Below, piece by piece: positions 16,941 through 25,972 of a stretch of 64,000 nt of DNA (position 1 is the first letter of the stretch; each line of letters begins with the position of its first letter). The notes under the pieces are model-generated. The model saw only the letters and a list, made by a program, of their open reading frames with translations, had not been told where the DNA came from and searched no databases. Source of the stretch: Cupriavidus numazuensis (GTDB lineage Bacteria > Pseudomonadota > Gammaproteobacteria > Burkholderiales > Burkholderiaceae); the NCBI RefSeq assembly GCF_905397435.1, contig NZ_CAJPVI010000015.1:62001-126000 (forward strand), written 5' to 3'. The translations under genes and the position numbers were made by a program.

Positions 16941-17657
16941 ATGCGGACTTCCGATCTGCCAAGCAGGCTCCAGAGCCCTGATCCGACACCAAGCCAGACA
17001 ATTTCGGGAAAGGCGTATCAGCTTCTGCGCGCGGACATCATTGCCGGCAGTCTTGCGCCAGGAGAAAAGCTGCGCCTGCAGGCACTGCAGGATCGCTATG
17101 AGCTGGGCCTGAGCCCGATTCGCGAGGGGTTGATGCTGCTTTGCGGCGAGGGCCTGGTCAGCAATGAGGGGCAACGCGGCTTCAGCGTGTCGAAGCTGTC
17201 CAGGGACGATCTCCTTGACCTGATGCACGCGCGCATCTCGATCGAACTGCTGCTGCTGGCAGACGCTATCGAGCACGGCGACGATGACTGGGGCGCCAAT
17301 ATCATGGCCGCCTACTACAAGCTGACCAAGGCACGCCTGCCCACCGATGCCTCCGACACCGTCGCCGTGGAACTGTGGGAAACGGCGCATCGGCGCTTTC
17401 ACTTCGCGCTGGTCGCGGCGGCGCGGTCACGCTGGCTGCTGCGCATCGACGAGCAACTGGTGGATCATTCGGAACGGTATCGCCGCATCCGCCTGGCCTA
17501 TCGCGAATCGAGCCAGGCGCTGGCCGATGATGTCATGCAGGAACACCTGGACCTCATGGAAGCCGTGCTGGCGCGCGATGTGGAAAAGGCCTCCGCGCTG
17601 TTGCGGCAGCACCTCATGCGCACCGCGGAAGTCCTCAGCAAACGCTTCGCCGACTAG
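16941..17657 (+). CDS. GntR family transcriptional regulator (FadR/FCD subfamily)
   Basis: The protein has an N-terminal winged helix at about 20-85 (AYQLLRADIIAGSLAPGEKL; then ELGLSPIREGLMLL) and an FCD ligand domain. That domain has metal-site-like residues in ARISIELLLLADAIE, AHRRFHFALVAAARS and MQEHLDLMEAVLARDVEKA. FCD regulators usually repress transport and catabolism genes until a carboxylate binds. I start at MRTSDLPSRL (238 residues); an ATG at 16887 would add 18 residues, and neither has a clear ribosome site. It is divergent from the Bug gene and shares stop-codon bases with the RidA gene (CTAG). Confidence 0.88.
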   Translation: MRTSDLPSRLQSPDPTPSQTISGKAYQLLRADIIAGSLAPGEKLRLQALQDRYELGLSPIREGLMLLCGEGLVSNEGQRGFSVSKLSRDDLLDLMHARISIELLLLADAIEHGDDDWGANIMAAYYKLTKARLPTDASDTVAVELWETAHRRFHFALVAAARSRWLLRIDEQLVDHSERYRRIRLAYRESSQALADDVMQEHLDLMEAVLARDVEKASALLRQHLMRTAEVLSKRFAD

Positions 17658-18040
17658 GCAACGGCTCCGGGAAGCGCCACGTAGGCCACGATCTCGATGC
17701 GCATGCCCGGCACCACCAGCGCCTTCGCAATCACGGTCGAGCGGTTCGGATATGGCGCGGTGAAGAATTCCCGGTAGACCGCGTCGACAATGGGAACGTC
17801 CTCGACTTCCACGAGCGTGACCAGTACCTGCGCCACGCAGGACAGGTCGGCACCGGCAGCCTCCGCGGCCCGGCGCAAGTTTTCAAAGGTCAGTCGCGCC
17901 TGCTGGGCAATGTCACCGGTATAGACCGTGCCATCCGGCCGTACGGGACCATGCGCGGTGAACAGCAGGCCGGCGGCGCTGACCGCCCACGAAAACGGCT
18001 GCGCCGGCGTGGGCAGCCCGGTGTCGATCACCTTTCTCAT
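17654..18040 (-). CDS. RidA/YjgF/YER057c family protein
   Basis: The 128-residue protein has the RidA fold pattern. The N-terminal strand PFSWAVSAAGLLFTAHGPV is followed by DIAQQARLTFENLRRAAEAA, VAQVLVTLVEVEDVPIVDA and the closing YPNRSTVIAKALVVPGMRIE. The usual Arg that holds the carboxylate is replaced by the neighbourhood of NRST, so it may be a deaminase of another RidA subclass (inference). Its ATG overlaps the stop of the alpha/beta hydrolase (4 nt), so both are in one operon. Its own stop overlaps the GntR stop on the opposite strand. Confidence 0.88.
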   Translation of the reverse strand: MRKVIDTGLPTPAQPFSWAVSAAGLLFTAHGPVRPDGTVYTGDIAQQARLTFENLRRAAEAAGADLSCVAQVLVTLVEVEDVPIVDAVYREFFTAPYPNRSTVIAKALVVPGMRIEIVAYVALPGAVA

Positions 18041-18918
18041 CGCGACGTCTCCATGACCAGTTGCGCAAGCCGCGCGTACCACGGGTGGTTCGGATCGGCG
18101 AGCGCCGTATGCGTGCCGAAATGGTCTTCTCCGGCATGCTCATGGCAGCTTGCGGCGGCCTGCCGGGCCGCGAGCATCGCGTAGAGGCTGCGATTGGAGC
18201 GGATGACGCGTTCGCTGTCATGCTGGCCATAGCTCAATACCATCGGCACGGTGGTTCCTGCGGACCACGTCAGCGGGCTCATGACCGCGTCCGACTCGGG
18301 CCTATCGAGTAGCGTGGTGTAGACGCGCTCCTCGAGACTGCCGGGTGCCGGACTCGGGTGGTACAGGTTCATGATGCCGCTGATCGGCAGGCAGCCACGC
18401 ACGCTGTCCGGCGCAACGCCCGCTGCCACCAGCGCCCCCTGCCGCATGGCTGTCATCGCCGCAATGCCACCGCCAGCCGAATGACCGGCCAGGTACAACC
18501 GCGCCGGATCACCGCCCCATTTCGCGATGTCGTTCTGCAGGCTGGCCAGCAGCAAGACCGCGTCGTCGAATGCTGCAGGCAACCGGTGCTCGGGCGCCAG
18601 TCGATACGCGGGCGCCACCAGTACCATGCCGAGCGCCGTCACCCATGGCGCCATGAACGACACGTACTCCTTGTACCCGTTCGTCCAGCCGCCGCCATGC
18701 CAGAACACGAGTACTGGCGCGTTGTGCAGCGTGTCGGTCGTGAACACGTCATACCGGTGTTGGACTGACGGGCCGTACGGTACGTCCCGCGATGCCGCGA
18801 CATGGTCCGGCAACTCGTCCGCCCACGCCAGAACGGTCTTCTCATAGGCGACCGCCGCCTCGAACGGAAGCGGCGGTTGAGGCGGCACTGCGGTAGTGCC
18901 GGTGCGGACTGACGTCAT
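18037..18918 (-). CDS. Alpha/beta hydrolase, arylformamidase-like
   Basis: The 293-residue protein has the HGGGW oxyanion motif (74-78), YRLAPEHRLP, and the nucleophile elbow GHSAGG with Ser147. The likely His is in EDHFGTH near the C-terminus. This combination belongs to the hormone-sensitive-lipase/kynurenine-formamidase-like group and hydrolyses esters or formamides in the cytoplasm. No kynurenine pathway gene is nearby. The coupled RidA gene suggests removal of a reactive enamine or imine product, and the Bug, porin and GntR genes on the other side suggest a small-molecule catabolic cluster. Confidence 0.88.
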   Translation of the reverse strand: MTSVRTGTTAVPPQPPLPFEAAVAYEKTVLAWADELPDHVAASRDVPYGPSVQHRYDVFTTDTLHNAPVLVFWHGGGWTNGYKEYVSFMAPWVTALGMVLVAPAYRLAPEHRLPAAFDDAVLLLASLQNDIAKWGGDPARLYLAGHSAGGGIAAMTAMRQGALVAAGVAPDSVRGCLPISGIMNLYHPSPAPGSLEERVYTTLLDRPESDAVMSPLTWSAGTTVPMVLSYGQHDSERVIRSNRSLYAMLAARQAAASCHEHAGEDHFGTHTALADPNHPWYARLAQLVMETSR

Positions 18919-19144
18919 GGATGTTTGTCTCGTATGGATTGGGGGTCAGGCGCAAGGCAGTACCGCGAGTGCAGCACCGGCCCTGCCCCAATGAACACGA
19001 AATATACACATCGATAGTATTTGCCCGCAACACTATAATTTATAAATCTATGCCAAGCCCGCATGAGCGCCGCAACATGTGTGCAATACAACACTTGGCT
19101 GATAGTGAGAGTCCCAGCCCTCCAGGATGGCGAACCCGAACGCT

Positions 19145-19366
19145 TCAGCGCGCCTGACGCAAGGGATCTACCAGGTGCCGCAGCCCGTTGTGATCCAGCT
19201 CCTGCATCAACGCCAGCAGGCGGCCCAGTTGACCGGGCGGGAATCCTTCCCTCGCAAACCAGTTCAGGTAGTTGCCAGGCAAGTCTGCGATCAGCGTTCC
19301 CTTGTGCTTGCCGAAAGGCATCTCGCGCGTGACGAGCAGTAGCAGGAGTTCTCCGTCTGGCAGCAT
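19145..19366 (-). CDS. DUF3820 family protein
   Basis: The core MPFGKHKGTLIADLPGNYLN, then WFAREGFPPGQLG, is the DUF3820 signature, usually found in proteins of about 70-80 residues. The start is uncertain: ATG at 19366 gives 73 residues (MLPDGELLLL), while ATG at 19399 would add 11; neither has a good ribosome site. The family is thought to bind nucleic acid or act with exonucleases, but its function is not settled. It stands alone, between the hydrolase promoter region and the divergent isocitrate-lyase-family gene. Confidence 0.75.
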   Translation of the reverse strand: MLPDGELLLLLVTREMPFGKHKGTLIADLPGNYLNWFAREGFPPGQLGRLLALMQELDHNGLRHLVDPLRQAR

Positions 19367-19578
19367 GATCGGTGGCGAATGGAAGTTGGCGGCCGGCATT
19401 ATATCGACACGGTAGACGCCACAACCGGTCGCACTGCGGTGTACGCTACCAGATGCCCGCCGCATGCCGCCAGCGCATCGGGCGCATCCGCATGGATCCG
19501 TTTCACCGTTTCAACCTGGCATGGATTTCGCGCAGCCGGCAGGCTGCCGACGAGATCCGACCAAACGGAGATCCTCAC

Positions 19579-20463
19579 ATGACCTCATCCGCCTCCTCCC
19601 GCAGACAGGCATTCCGGCAACAGGCCGCATCGAAAAAAGCCTTGCTCATTCCCGGCGCCTTCAACGCCATGAGCGCCCGGGTCATCGAAGACCTCGGCTT
19701 CAAGGCCGTGTACCTCACGGGGGCCGGTGTCACCAATATGTCATTCGGCCTGCCTGACTTGGGCTTCATCGGCCTGAGCGATATCGCCGAGCACACGGCG
19801 CGGGTCCGGGATGCGGTGGAACTGCCGTTGCTCGTCGATGCGGATACCGGTTTCGGCAACGCGCTGAACGTGCGCCAGGCCGTGCGCACGCTGGAGCGCG
19901 CAGGCGCCGATGCGATCCAGCTCGAGGACCAGGTCATGCCGAAGAAGTGCGGGCATTTTGCCGGCAAGGATGTCGTCAGCACGGACGAAATGGTAGCCAA
20001 GATCCGGGCCGCGACCGACGCGCGCGACGACCCCGACTTCCAGATCGTCGCGCGCACGGATGCCGCGGCCGTGCACGGCATCGAGGATGCGATCGATCGC
20101 GGACACCGCTTTGCCGAAGCCGGTGCCGATATCCTGTTCTTCGAGGCGATCGAGGGTCAAAGCGATATCGCTCGCCTGCCGGGCCTGTTCGATGTGCCGC
20201 TGCTGATCAATATCGTCATCGGCGGAAAGACGCCGGTGCAAGGGCTCGACGCGCTGGAGCGGCTTGGCTACGGCCTCGTGCTCTACGCGAACGCCGCCCT
20301 GCAAGGCGCCGTGCGCGGCATGCAGCAGGCGCTCGGCAACCTGCAGGCAAACGGCCAGATGGATGAGGATCCCGCCATCGTGGTGCCCTTCAGCGAGCGC
20401 CAGCGGCTGGTCAGGAAGCCCTTGTACGACGAACTCGATGCCCGCTACAAGACGGATGAATGA
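19579..20463 (+). CDS. Isocitrate lyase/PEP mutase superfamily enzyme
   Basis: The 294-residue protein begins at an ATG with GGAG 8 nt upstream. Diagnostic parts are LIPGAFNAMSARVIEDLGFK, YLTGAGVTNM, LPLLVDADTGFGNALNV, and LEDQVMPKKCGHFAGKD, in which the catalytic Cys of lyases is present. The reaction could be 2-methylisocitrate or dimethylmalate lyase type, or oxaloacetate decarboxylation. The KKCGH motif favours a lyase. The isochorismatase-fold gene starts 47 nt after its stop with its own ribosome site, so both are probably co-transcribed. Confidence 0.9.
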   Translation: MTSSASSRRQAFRQQAASKKALLIPGAFNAMSARVIEDLGFKAVYLTGAGVTNMSFGLPDLGFIGLSDIAEHTARVRDAVELPLLVDADTGFGNALNVRQAVRTLERAGADAIQLEDQVMPKKCGHFAGKDVVSTDEMVAKIRAATDARDDPDFQIVARTDAAAVHGIEDAIDRGHRFAEAGADILFFEAIEGQSDIARLPGLFDVPLLINIVIGGKTPVQGLDALERLGYGLVLYANAALQGAVRGMQQALGNLQANGQMDEDPAIVVPFSERQRLVRKPLYDELDARYKTDE

Positions 20464-20510
20464 GTACGCGGAAATCATCCACCTGCCCCGCGCCCGACTG
20501 TGGAGGCACC

Positions 20511-21104
20511 ATGAAGACAGCGCTTATTGTCCTTGACCTGATCAACGACATCGTCCATTCCGAAGGCAAGCTCGCCGGCGGTGGCACAGCGGCCCAGGCC
20601 GGCGCGCGCGGCCTGCTGGCAAAGGCCAATGCCGTCATCGCCCACGCCCGCGCCCGCCGGTGGCCGGTCATCTTTGTGAAGGTGGGATTCTCGGACACCT
20701 ACGCCGAGCAGCCGAAGGCGTCGCCGTTCTTCGGCAAGGCCCATACGATCGGCGCCTTGACGCTTGGAGCATGGGGTACAGAATTCGTCGAAGGCCTTGA
20801 TGTACAGGCCAGCGACAGCGTGGTGGTCAAGCACCGGATCAGCGCATTTTCGGGCACATCGCTTGAAACGATCCTCCGGGCAAACCAGGTAGAGCGCGTC
20901 GTGCTGGCAGGCGTCAGCACCACATGGGCCGTGGAATCGACAGCGCGCGATGCGCACGACCGCGACTATCGCGTCGTCGTCATCGAAGATGCCTGCGCCG
21001 CGAGAAGCGAGGAGGACCACCAGCATGCGATGAAGAACATCGCTGGCATTGCGACGGTCATGACCGTTGATGACTTGCTCGCCAGCCACGATGTGCCTGC
21101 CTGA
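20511..21104 (+). CDS. Isochorismatase-fold hydrolase lacking the usual Cys
   Basis: The 197-residue protein is started at MKTALIVLDL because GGAGG lies just upstream; an ATG at 20460 overlaps the previous stop. It has the fold's Asp (VLDLIND, residue 9) and Lys (VVVKHRISAF, Lys107). The nucleophile motif reads GVSTTWAVESTARDA, so the Cys of nicotinamidases and N-carbamoyl hydrolases is Ala140. Cys is also absent in true isochorismatases, which use the Asp, so a non-thiol reaction is possible. It shares an operon with the isocitrate-lyase-family gene. Confidence 0.87.
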   Translation: MKTALIVLDLINDIVHSEGKLAGGGTAAQAGARGLLAKANAVIAHARARRWPVIFVKVGFSDTYAEQPKASPFFGKAHTIGALTLGAWGTEFVEGLDVQASDSVVVKHRISAFSGTSLETILRANQVERVVLAGVSTTWAVESTARDAHDRDYRVVVIEDACAARSEEDHQHAMKNIAGIATVMTVDDLLASHDVPA

Positions 21105-21317
21105 AGTCCACAGCAGGCGAGGACTTCAGGCATCCGGTGCCGAAGCGATCATTTACATGGCCGGTAAGAATTGGCGGCCACGGCAGCGATACCGCTGCCC
21201 TGCCCTGTCTTCCCGTGGCCTGCCAGCCACCTGGCATCCGGGCACGCACCCTGCAACAGGCCGAGGACGCAGTGGCCGCGAGGCCACCGCATCCCCATCG
21301 AACGAAGGAGCCGCAAC

Positions 21318-21800
21318 ATGCCCAATGAAAACCGCAACCTGACCAACCTCGCCATCGCGGCTGCGGCCGGTGCCGCGCTGATGTACCTGTTCGACCCGCA
21401 CCAGGGCGCCCGGCGACGCGCACAATTGCGGGACAAGGCAGCGGCCGGGAAGCATGACCTGGCCGATTACGCGCAGACACAAGCCAAGCGCGTGCTCGAT
21501 CATGCGCGGGGGCTCGCAGCCAAGGTGCGGCCCCATGTGAACGCGAGCCTGCGCGACGTCGACACGAGCGACTACCAGATCGGCGAACGGATCCGTGCGC
21601 AACTCGGCCGTGTGCTGAGCCACCCGGGCGCGGTGGAGGTCGATGTGAGCGGTGGATGCGCTTGCCTCAGTGGCCACATTCTGGCCAGCGAGCATGACGC
21701 CGTGCTGTCGACGGTGTGGGCCGTGCCTGGTGTCACGGACCTCGCCGACGAACTGACTATCCATGAGAAAGCCGGCAATATTCCTGCCTTGCAGGGCTGA
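21318..21800 (+). CDS. BON domain protein with N-terminal membrane anchor
   Basis: The 160-residue protein has a strong ribosome site (AAGGAG, 7 nt). Residues 9-25 are hydrophobic (LAIAAAAGAALMYLF), followed by DPHQGARRRAQLRDK, a motif common in this family. A helical linker leads to a C-terminal BON domain from about 85 (DYQIGERIRAQLGRVLSHPG; VDVSGGCACLSGHILASE; GVTDLADELTIHE). BON domains bind phospholipid or polysaccharide surfaces and are linked to envelope stability. It faces the VWA gene tail-to-tail with a 53-bp gap. Confidence 0.85.
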   Translation: MPNENRNLTNLAIAAAAGAALMYLFDPHQGARRRAQLRDKAAAGKHDLADYAQTQAKRVLDHARGLAAKVRPHVNASLRDVDTSDYQIGERIRAQLGRVLSHPGAVEVDVSGGCACLSGHILASEHDAVLSTVWAVPGVTDLADELTIHEKAGNIPALQG

Positions 21801-21853
21801 TACCTGATTCGCCATCGAAGACTGTCCCGGGGTCTTGCCGACCCCGGCCAGTC

Positions 21854-22930
21854 CTACATCACCCGCCCGAACCACCACAGGGACAGCAGCCCCGCGCACG
21901 CCGCCAGCAACGCGCCGAGCGCGGCAAAGAACGCCGTCACCTCGACCTGGTCGCGCTTGTCGAACGCGAGCCTGGTGTTGAGCGCGCGGTACACCTTCTT
22001 CAGCGCGGCAGTGTCCTCAAGCCGGAAATATTCGGCGCCGGTGGTGTCGGCGACCTGCTTCAACACCTTTTCGTCCAGCCTCACGCGCGCCGACCAGCCA
22101 TCGGCCGACAGCACGACGCCTTCCGTCGTGCCCACGCCAACCGTGTAGACGCGCACGCCGTACGTGGCTGCAAGCTGCGCGGCCTGTACCGCGCCCGGAC
22201 CCGAATTGCTTTCGCCGTCGGAGAACAGCACGATCGCCCCGGACGCGTACGATCCGGGCCGGACCGGCTCGCCGTCTTCTGAATCGCCCGGAGCCGCTTT
22301 GCCTGGCTTGGCGGGCTGGGCGATATCGCCACCGTTCATGAGACGTTCTGCATCGTTGGTCGTTTGCGGCAGCAGCGTGGTCAGCGCGATCAGCAAGCCG
22401 TTGCCCAGCGCGGTGCCTCCTTGCGGCTTCAGGCCTTCGATCGCCGTCGCCACGTCGTCCTTGCTGTGGCTGGGCGCCTGTGCCAGCGCCGCCGTACCCG
22501 CCATGGCCACCACACCGACGCTGACGCCCGCCGGCTGGGCATCAAGCAGCACCTTGGCCGCCTGCTGCGCCGCGCGGATACGGCTCGGCCGGACATCCTG
22601 CGCGCGCATGCTGCCCGACAGGTCGATCACGAGGATCACGGTCTTGATGCGCGACGGCAGCGTCATCACCGCCTGCGGACGGGCAATGGCAAAGATCAGC
22701 GCGGCCAATGCCAGCAATGCCAGCACGGCAGGCACATGGCGGCGCCAGCCAGTCCCGCCTGTCATGGCAAACCCGATCGACTTGAGGGCCGGATGGCTGA
22801 CTGTCGTCCGCCGCCGCCGCGCGTCGAACCAGACATAGCCCGCAGTCAGCACGAACAAGAGGCCGAGCAGCCACAGCATGTCGGGCCACAGGAAGCTGAA
22901 CAGAGGCAGCCGGTCGATGGCGTCTGTCAT
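21854..22930 (-). CDS. VWA domain membrane protein (BatA/B-like)
   Basis: The 358-residue protein has two N-terminal membrane segments (about 17-33 and 68-84), a von Willebrand A domain with MIDAS motif DLSGSM, and a C-terminal membrane segment (FFAALGALLAACAGLLSLWW). That is the layout of BatA/BatB aerotolerance proteins, which form a membrane complex with a MoxR ATPase. Its ATG overlaps the stop of the DUF58 gene. The order MoxR, DUF58, VWA is the standard one. The family's proposed role is metal-dependent assembly or folding of envelope complexes; no target is identified here. Confidence 0.9.
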   Translation of the reverse strand: MTDAIDRLPLFSFLWPDMLWLLGLLFVLTAGYVWFDARRRRTTVSHPALKSIGFAMTGGTGWRRHVPAVLALLALAALIFAIARPQAVMTLPSRIKTVILVIDLSGSMRAQDVRPSRIRAAQQAAKVLLDAQPAGVSVGVVAMAGTAALAQAPSHSKDDVATAIEGLKPQGGTALGNGLLIALTTLLPQTTNDAERLMNGGDIAQPAKPGKAAPGDSEDGEPVRPGSYASGAIVLFSDGESNSGPGAVQAAQLAATYGVRVYTVGVGTTEGVVLSADGWSARVRLDEKVLKQVADTTGAEYFRLEDTAALKKVYRALNTRLAFDKRDQVEVTAFFAALGALLAACAGLLSLWWFGRVM

Positions 22931-23970
22931 GCCGCGTTCCTCGCAGGCGCTTTCGTCGCCGGTTTCGTCGCCGCTTTCGCGGCCCCTTGCCGGAAGCGGC
23001 GCTCACGCGTGAACTGCAACAGTGCAAGGTCCATCGGCGCATACGTCGACAGCGTCAGGCATTCCACGCCGGCGCGCGCGAAAGCCAGGCGCAGTTCGGC
23101 CTCGCGCGCTTCAGCGGCTGCCGCAAAGCGCTTGCGGAACGCGGGATCATGCGTGTCGATAAACATCTGCTCCGCGGTTTCGGCATCCTGCAGCACGACG
23201 AGCCCGAGGTCGGGCAAAGCCATTTCGAGCGGATCGACCAGCCGCACGGCCACGACTTCATGACGCCGCGCCAGCATGCCGAGCGAGGTCTGCCAGCCCG
23301 GCGTACTGATGAAGTCGGACACGACGAACATGACCGAGCGCCGCTTTGCGACAGCGCGCGCGCGTTCCAGCAGGTCGCGCAGCCGGGTTTCGCCGGGGCA
23401 CGCGGCCGGCGTGGCGTGCATGCGGTCAAGCAGGTGCAGCAGCTGGCGCCGCCCCGTGCGCGGCGGAATCATCGACGCATCCGCGTCCGCTGCCCCACCG
23501 TAGAGCACGGCGCCGATGCGGTTGCCGTAGCGCGTCAGCAGCAACGCCATCACGGTCGTGAAGTCGTTCAGCAGATCGCGCTTGCGCACCTCGCCCGAAC
23601 CGAACTCGATCGATCCGCTCAGGTCGAGCACGAACCACGCGGAGAGATCACGGTCTTCCTGGAACTCGCGCACGTGCGGCGTCTGCAGACGCGCCGTCAC
23701 GTTCCAGTCGATATGCCGCACATCGTCGCCCGGCCGGTACTCGCGCAAGTCGGCAAGGTCGAGGCCGAAGCCGCGGAACAGCGTGCGGTAATCCCCCTGC
23801 AGCAGCCCGTCGAGGCGCCGCACCACGGTCCATTCCAGGCGGCGCAGCAGGCTCTCTGTCCGCTTTGTGCCCACACTGACAAGGGCCGGACCGGCAGGCG
23901 TGGCGGCAGATGCGGCAGATGCAGCCGCCTCGGCGCCGCGCCGGCGCCTAGCGCGCAGTCGCTCGAACAT
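22927..23970 (-). CDS. DUF58 domain protein
   Basis: The 347-residue protein has the DUF58 hallmark DLREYRPGDDVRHIDWNVTA, then WFVLDLSGSIEFG (a VWA-like MIDAS), and SVMFVVSDFISTPGW. These proteins accompany MoxR ATPases and VWA proteins. The 23-nt overlap with the MoxR gene and the 4-nt overlap with the VWA gene show a tight operon. The N-terminus is Ala-rich and the C-terminus is a short Lys/Ala tail, both low-complexity. Confidence 0.9.
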   Translation of the reverse strand: MFERLRARRRRGAEAAASAASAATPAGPALVSVGTKRTESLLRRLEWTVVRRLDGLLQGDYRTLFRGFGLDLADLREYRPGDDVRHIDWNVTARLQTPHVREFQEDRDLSAWFVLDLSGSIEFGSGEVRKRDLLNDFTTVMALLLTRYGNRIGAVLYGGAADADASMIPPRTGRRQLLHLLDRMHATPAACPGETRLRDLLERARAVAKRRSVMFVVSDFISTPGWQTSLGMLARRHEVVAVRLVDPLEMALPDLGLVVLQDAETAEQMFIDTHDPAFRKRFAAAAEAREAELRLAFARAGVECLTLSTYAPMDLALLQFTRERRFRQGAAKAATKPATKAPARNAA

Positions 23971-24961
23971 GGGATTCGAGCGGGCGTTCCGGAACCGGCA
24001 GCGCCTGCAGGATGCGGCTGATGAGCTGGTCGGCGGTCGCGCCGTCCGACATCGCCTCGTACGACAGCGACAGCCGGTGGCGCAACACGTCGGGCACGAG
24101 GTCGATCACGTCTTCGGGCACCGCATAGTTGCGGCCGCGCAGGAACGCGAGTGCGCGGGCGCCTTCGATCAGCCCGATCGTGGCACGGGGGCTGGCTCCG
24201 AAGGTGATGTAGCGCTCGATCTCTTCCAGGCCATAGCCGGACGGCTTGCGCGTCGCCGCCACCACGCGCACCGCATACTGCACCAGCGACGGGTCGACGT
24301 ACACCTTGCGGCACTCGTCCTGCAGGCCGGTCAGGTGTTCCGGCGTGGCAATCGGGCTCACGCTGATGCGCGGTCCCGTCACGCGGTTGACGATGACGAC
24401 CTCTTCCTCCTCGCTCGGATAGCCGACTAGCACTTTCATCATGAAGCGATCGACCTGTGCCTCGGGCAACGGGTAGGTACCCTCGGTCTCGATCGGATTC
24501 TGCGTGGCCATAACGAGGAACGGCGTCGGCACACGATGCGTCTCGCCGGCGATGGTCACCTGCTTTTCCTGCATCACTTCCAGCAGCGCGCTTTGTACCT
24601 TAGCCGGCGCACGGTTGATTTCATCGGCGAGCAGCAGGTTGGCGAACACCGGGCCGCGCACGGTCGAGAACTCGCCGGTGCCCTGGTTGTACATGCGCGT
24701 GCCGACCAGGTCCGCCGGCAGCAGGTCCGGCGTGAACTGGATGCGCTTGAAGGATCCGCTCATGGTCCTGGCCAGCGTATTGACGGTCAGCGTCTTCGCC
24801 AGGCCGGGCACGCCTTCCACGAGCAGGTGGCCGCCGGCCAGTATGGCGACCAGCACGCGTTCGAGAAAGTGGTCCTGACCGACGACCACGCGTTTCACCT
24901 CGTACAGCAGGCGCTCCATCAGATCGGCGCTGTCAATCGCGCCACGGGCTTGCTCGTTCAT
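23948..24961 (-). CDS. MoxR family AAA+ ATPase
   Basis: The 337-residue protein has Walker A GVPGLAKT (50-57), Walker B LLLADEINRAP, sensor 1 FLVMATQNPIETEG, and YPLPEAQVDRFMMK with the arginine-finger region. MoxR ATPases act with VWA-domain proteins to load metals or assemble protein complexes. It heads the minus-strand operon MoxR - DUF58 - VWA and lies 12 nt after the serine protease gene, which is on the same strand, so the protease may belong to the transcript. Confidence 0.93.
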   Translation of the reverse strand: MNEQARGAIDSADLMERLLYEVKRVVVGQDHFLERVLVAILAGGHLLVEGVPGLAKTLTVNTLARTMSGSFKRIQFTPDLLPADLVGTRMYNQGTGEFSTVRGPVFANLLLADEINRAPAKVQSALLEVMQEKQVTIAGETHRVPTPFLVMATQNPIETEGTYPLPEAQVDRFMMKVLVGYPSEEEEVVIVNRVTGPRISVSPIATPEHLTGLQDECRKVYVDPSLVQYAVRVVAATRKPSGYGLEEIERYITFGASPRATIGLIEGARALAFLRGRNYAVPEDVIDLVPDVLRHRLSLSYEAMSDGATADQLISRILQALPVPERPLESHVRATAR

Positions 24962-24973
24962 AGGCCTCCGCTT

Positions 24974-25897
24974 TCAGAAAGGAGAAGATCCGATGGAAAC
25001 GCCGGCACTTTCGATCGTCACCGCAAAACCGATGCCAAGGAATGTACCGCTCTTGTTGGGATTGAGGATGGCCGTGACGATTCCCACCACTTCGCCATCC
25101 ATATTGATCAGCGGCCCGCCGGAATTGCCGGGGTTGGCCGCGGCGTCGAACTGGATGAGGTTGTCCAGGCTCTGCCTGGCGTCCGGCGAAATGAACTGGC
25201 GATCAAGGCCCGATACGACGCCCGCTGACACCGACGGCCCGATGCCGAACGGGAAGCCGACCGCGACGACCTCCGCACCCGGCGCCAGGTTTCGGCTGGA
25301 GCCCAGCGTCGCGGCCGGCAGGTCGTCGGGGATTGTCTTCGGCTTGACCACGGCCAGGTCTTTTTCGGGGATGGCCTGAAGCACCGAAGCCTCGGAAGTC
25401 TGGCCATCGTGGAAGCGGACCTCCACGCGCTTGGCATCGGCAACGACGTGATAACTAGTCAACACCAGCCCGCTCTCGGTCACGACCACGCCCGAACCAA
25501 TGTGACTCGCTTCACGCTTCTCTTTCGGTGCGTCCTTGCCTGCGGGCGGGGCGGCCTTGGCGAGTTCGTCGTGCGGCTTGCGTCGCGATGGCTGGGAAGA
25601 TTTCGGACGTGTGGCCGGTGCATCACGTCGCGCACGCGGCACGGGCGCCGCTTCCTCGGTCGGGTCTGCCGGCGAAAAACTACGGATCTCCACCACGGAC
25701 TCGCGAATTGCCTCGGCCGCGCGGGCGGTGCGTGACGGCAGGCTCTTGGTCTGCAGCGTGTGCAGCACGGCCGCGTCGATATCGGCCTGCGTAATCACGC
25801 GCTGCGCCGGCCGCGAATGCCAGGCAACAGCCAGCACCGCCACGGCGGCAAGCGCCAGCCCGGCCGAGATCCATCTGTAGATCGCCACACGCTTCAT
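24974..25897 (-). CDS. Membrane-anchored S1C (Deg/HtrA-like) serine protease without PDZ domain
   Basis: The 307-residue protein starts at MKRVAIYRWI with GGGAG 6 nt before. A single membrane anchor (11-25) leads to a proline/lysine-rich linker (about 75-130) and a trypsin-like domain. The triad is His150 (TSYHVVADA), Asp180 (EKDLAVVK) and Ser259 (NPGNSGGP). A normal DegP/DegS has one or two PDZ domains after this; here the chain ends 48 residues past Ser259, so regulation must differ. It lies 12 nt upstream of the MoxR gene and is divergent from the second VWA gene. Confidence 0.88.
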   Translation of the reverse strand: MKRVAIYRWISAGLALAAVAVLAVAWHSRPAQRVITQADIDAAVLHTLQTKSLPSRTARAAEAIRESVVEIRSFSPADPTEEAAPVPRARRDAPATRPKSSQPSRRKPHDELAKAAPPAGKDAPKEKREASHIGSGVVVTESGLVLTSYHVVADAKRVEVRFHDGQTSEASVLQAIPEKDLAVVKPKTIPDDLPAATLGSSRNLAPGAEVVAVGFPFGIGPSVSAGVVSGLDRQFISPDARQSLDNLIQFDAAANPGNSGGPLINMDGEVVGIVTAILNPNKSGTFLGIGFAVTIESAGVSIGSSPF

Positions 25898-25972
25898 CGC
25901 TCGCTCCCGAGGTCCCGTGCCGCCCTTGAAAATACAGTACCATCCTCTTAACCACGCGCCAAGGAGCAGGGC

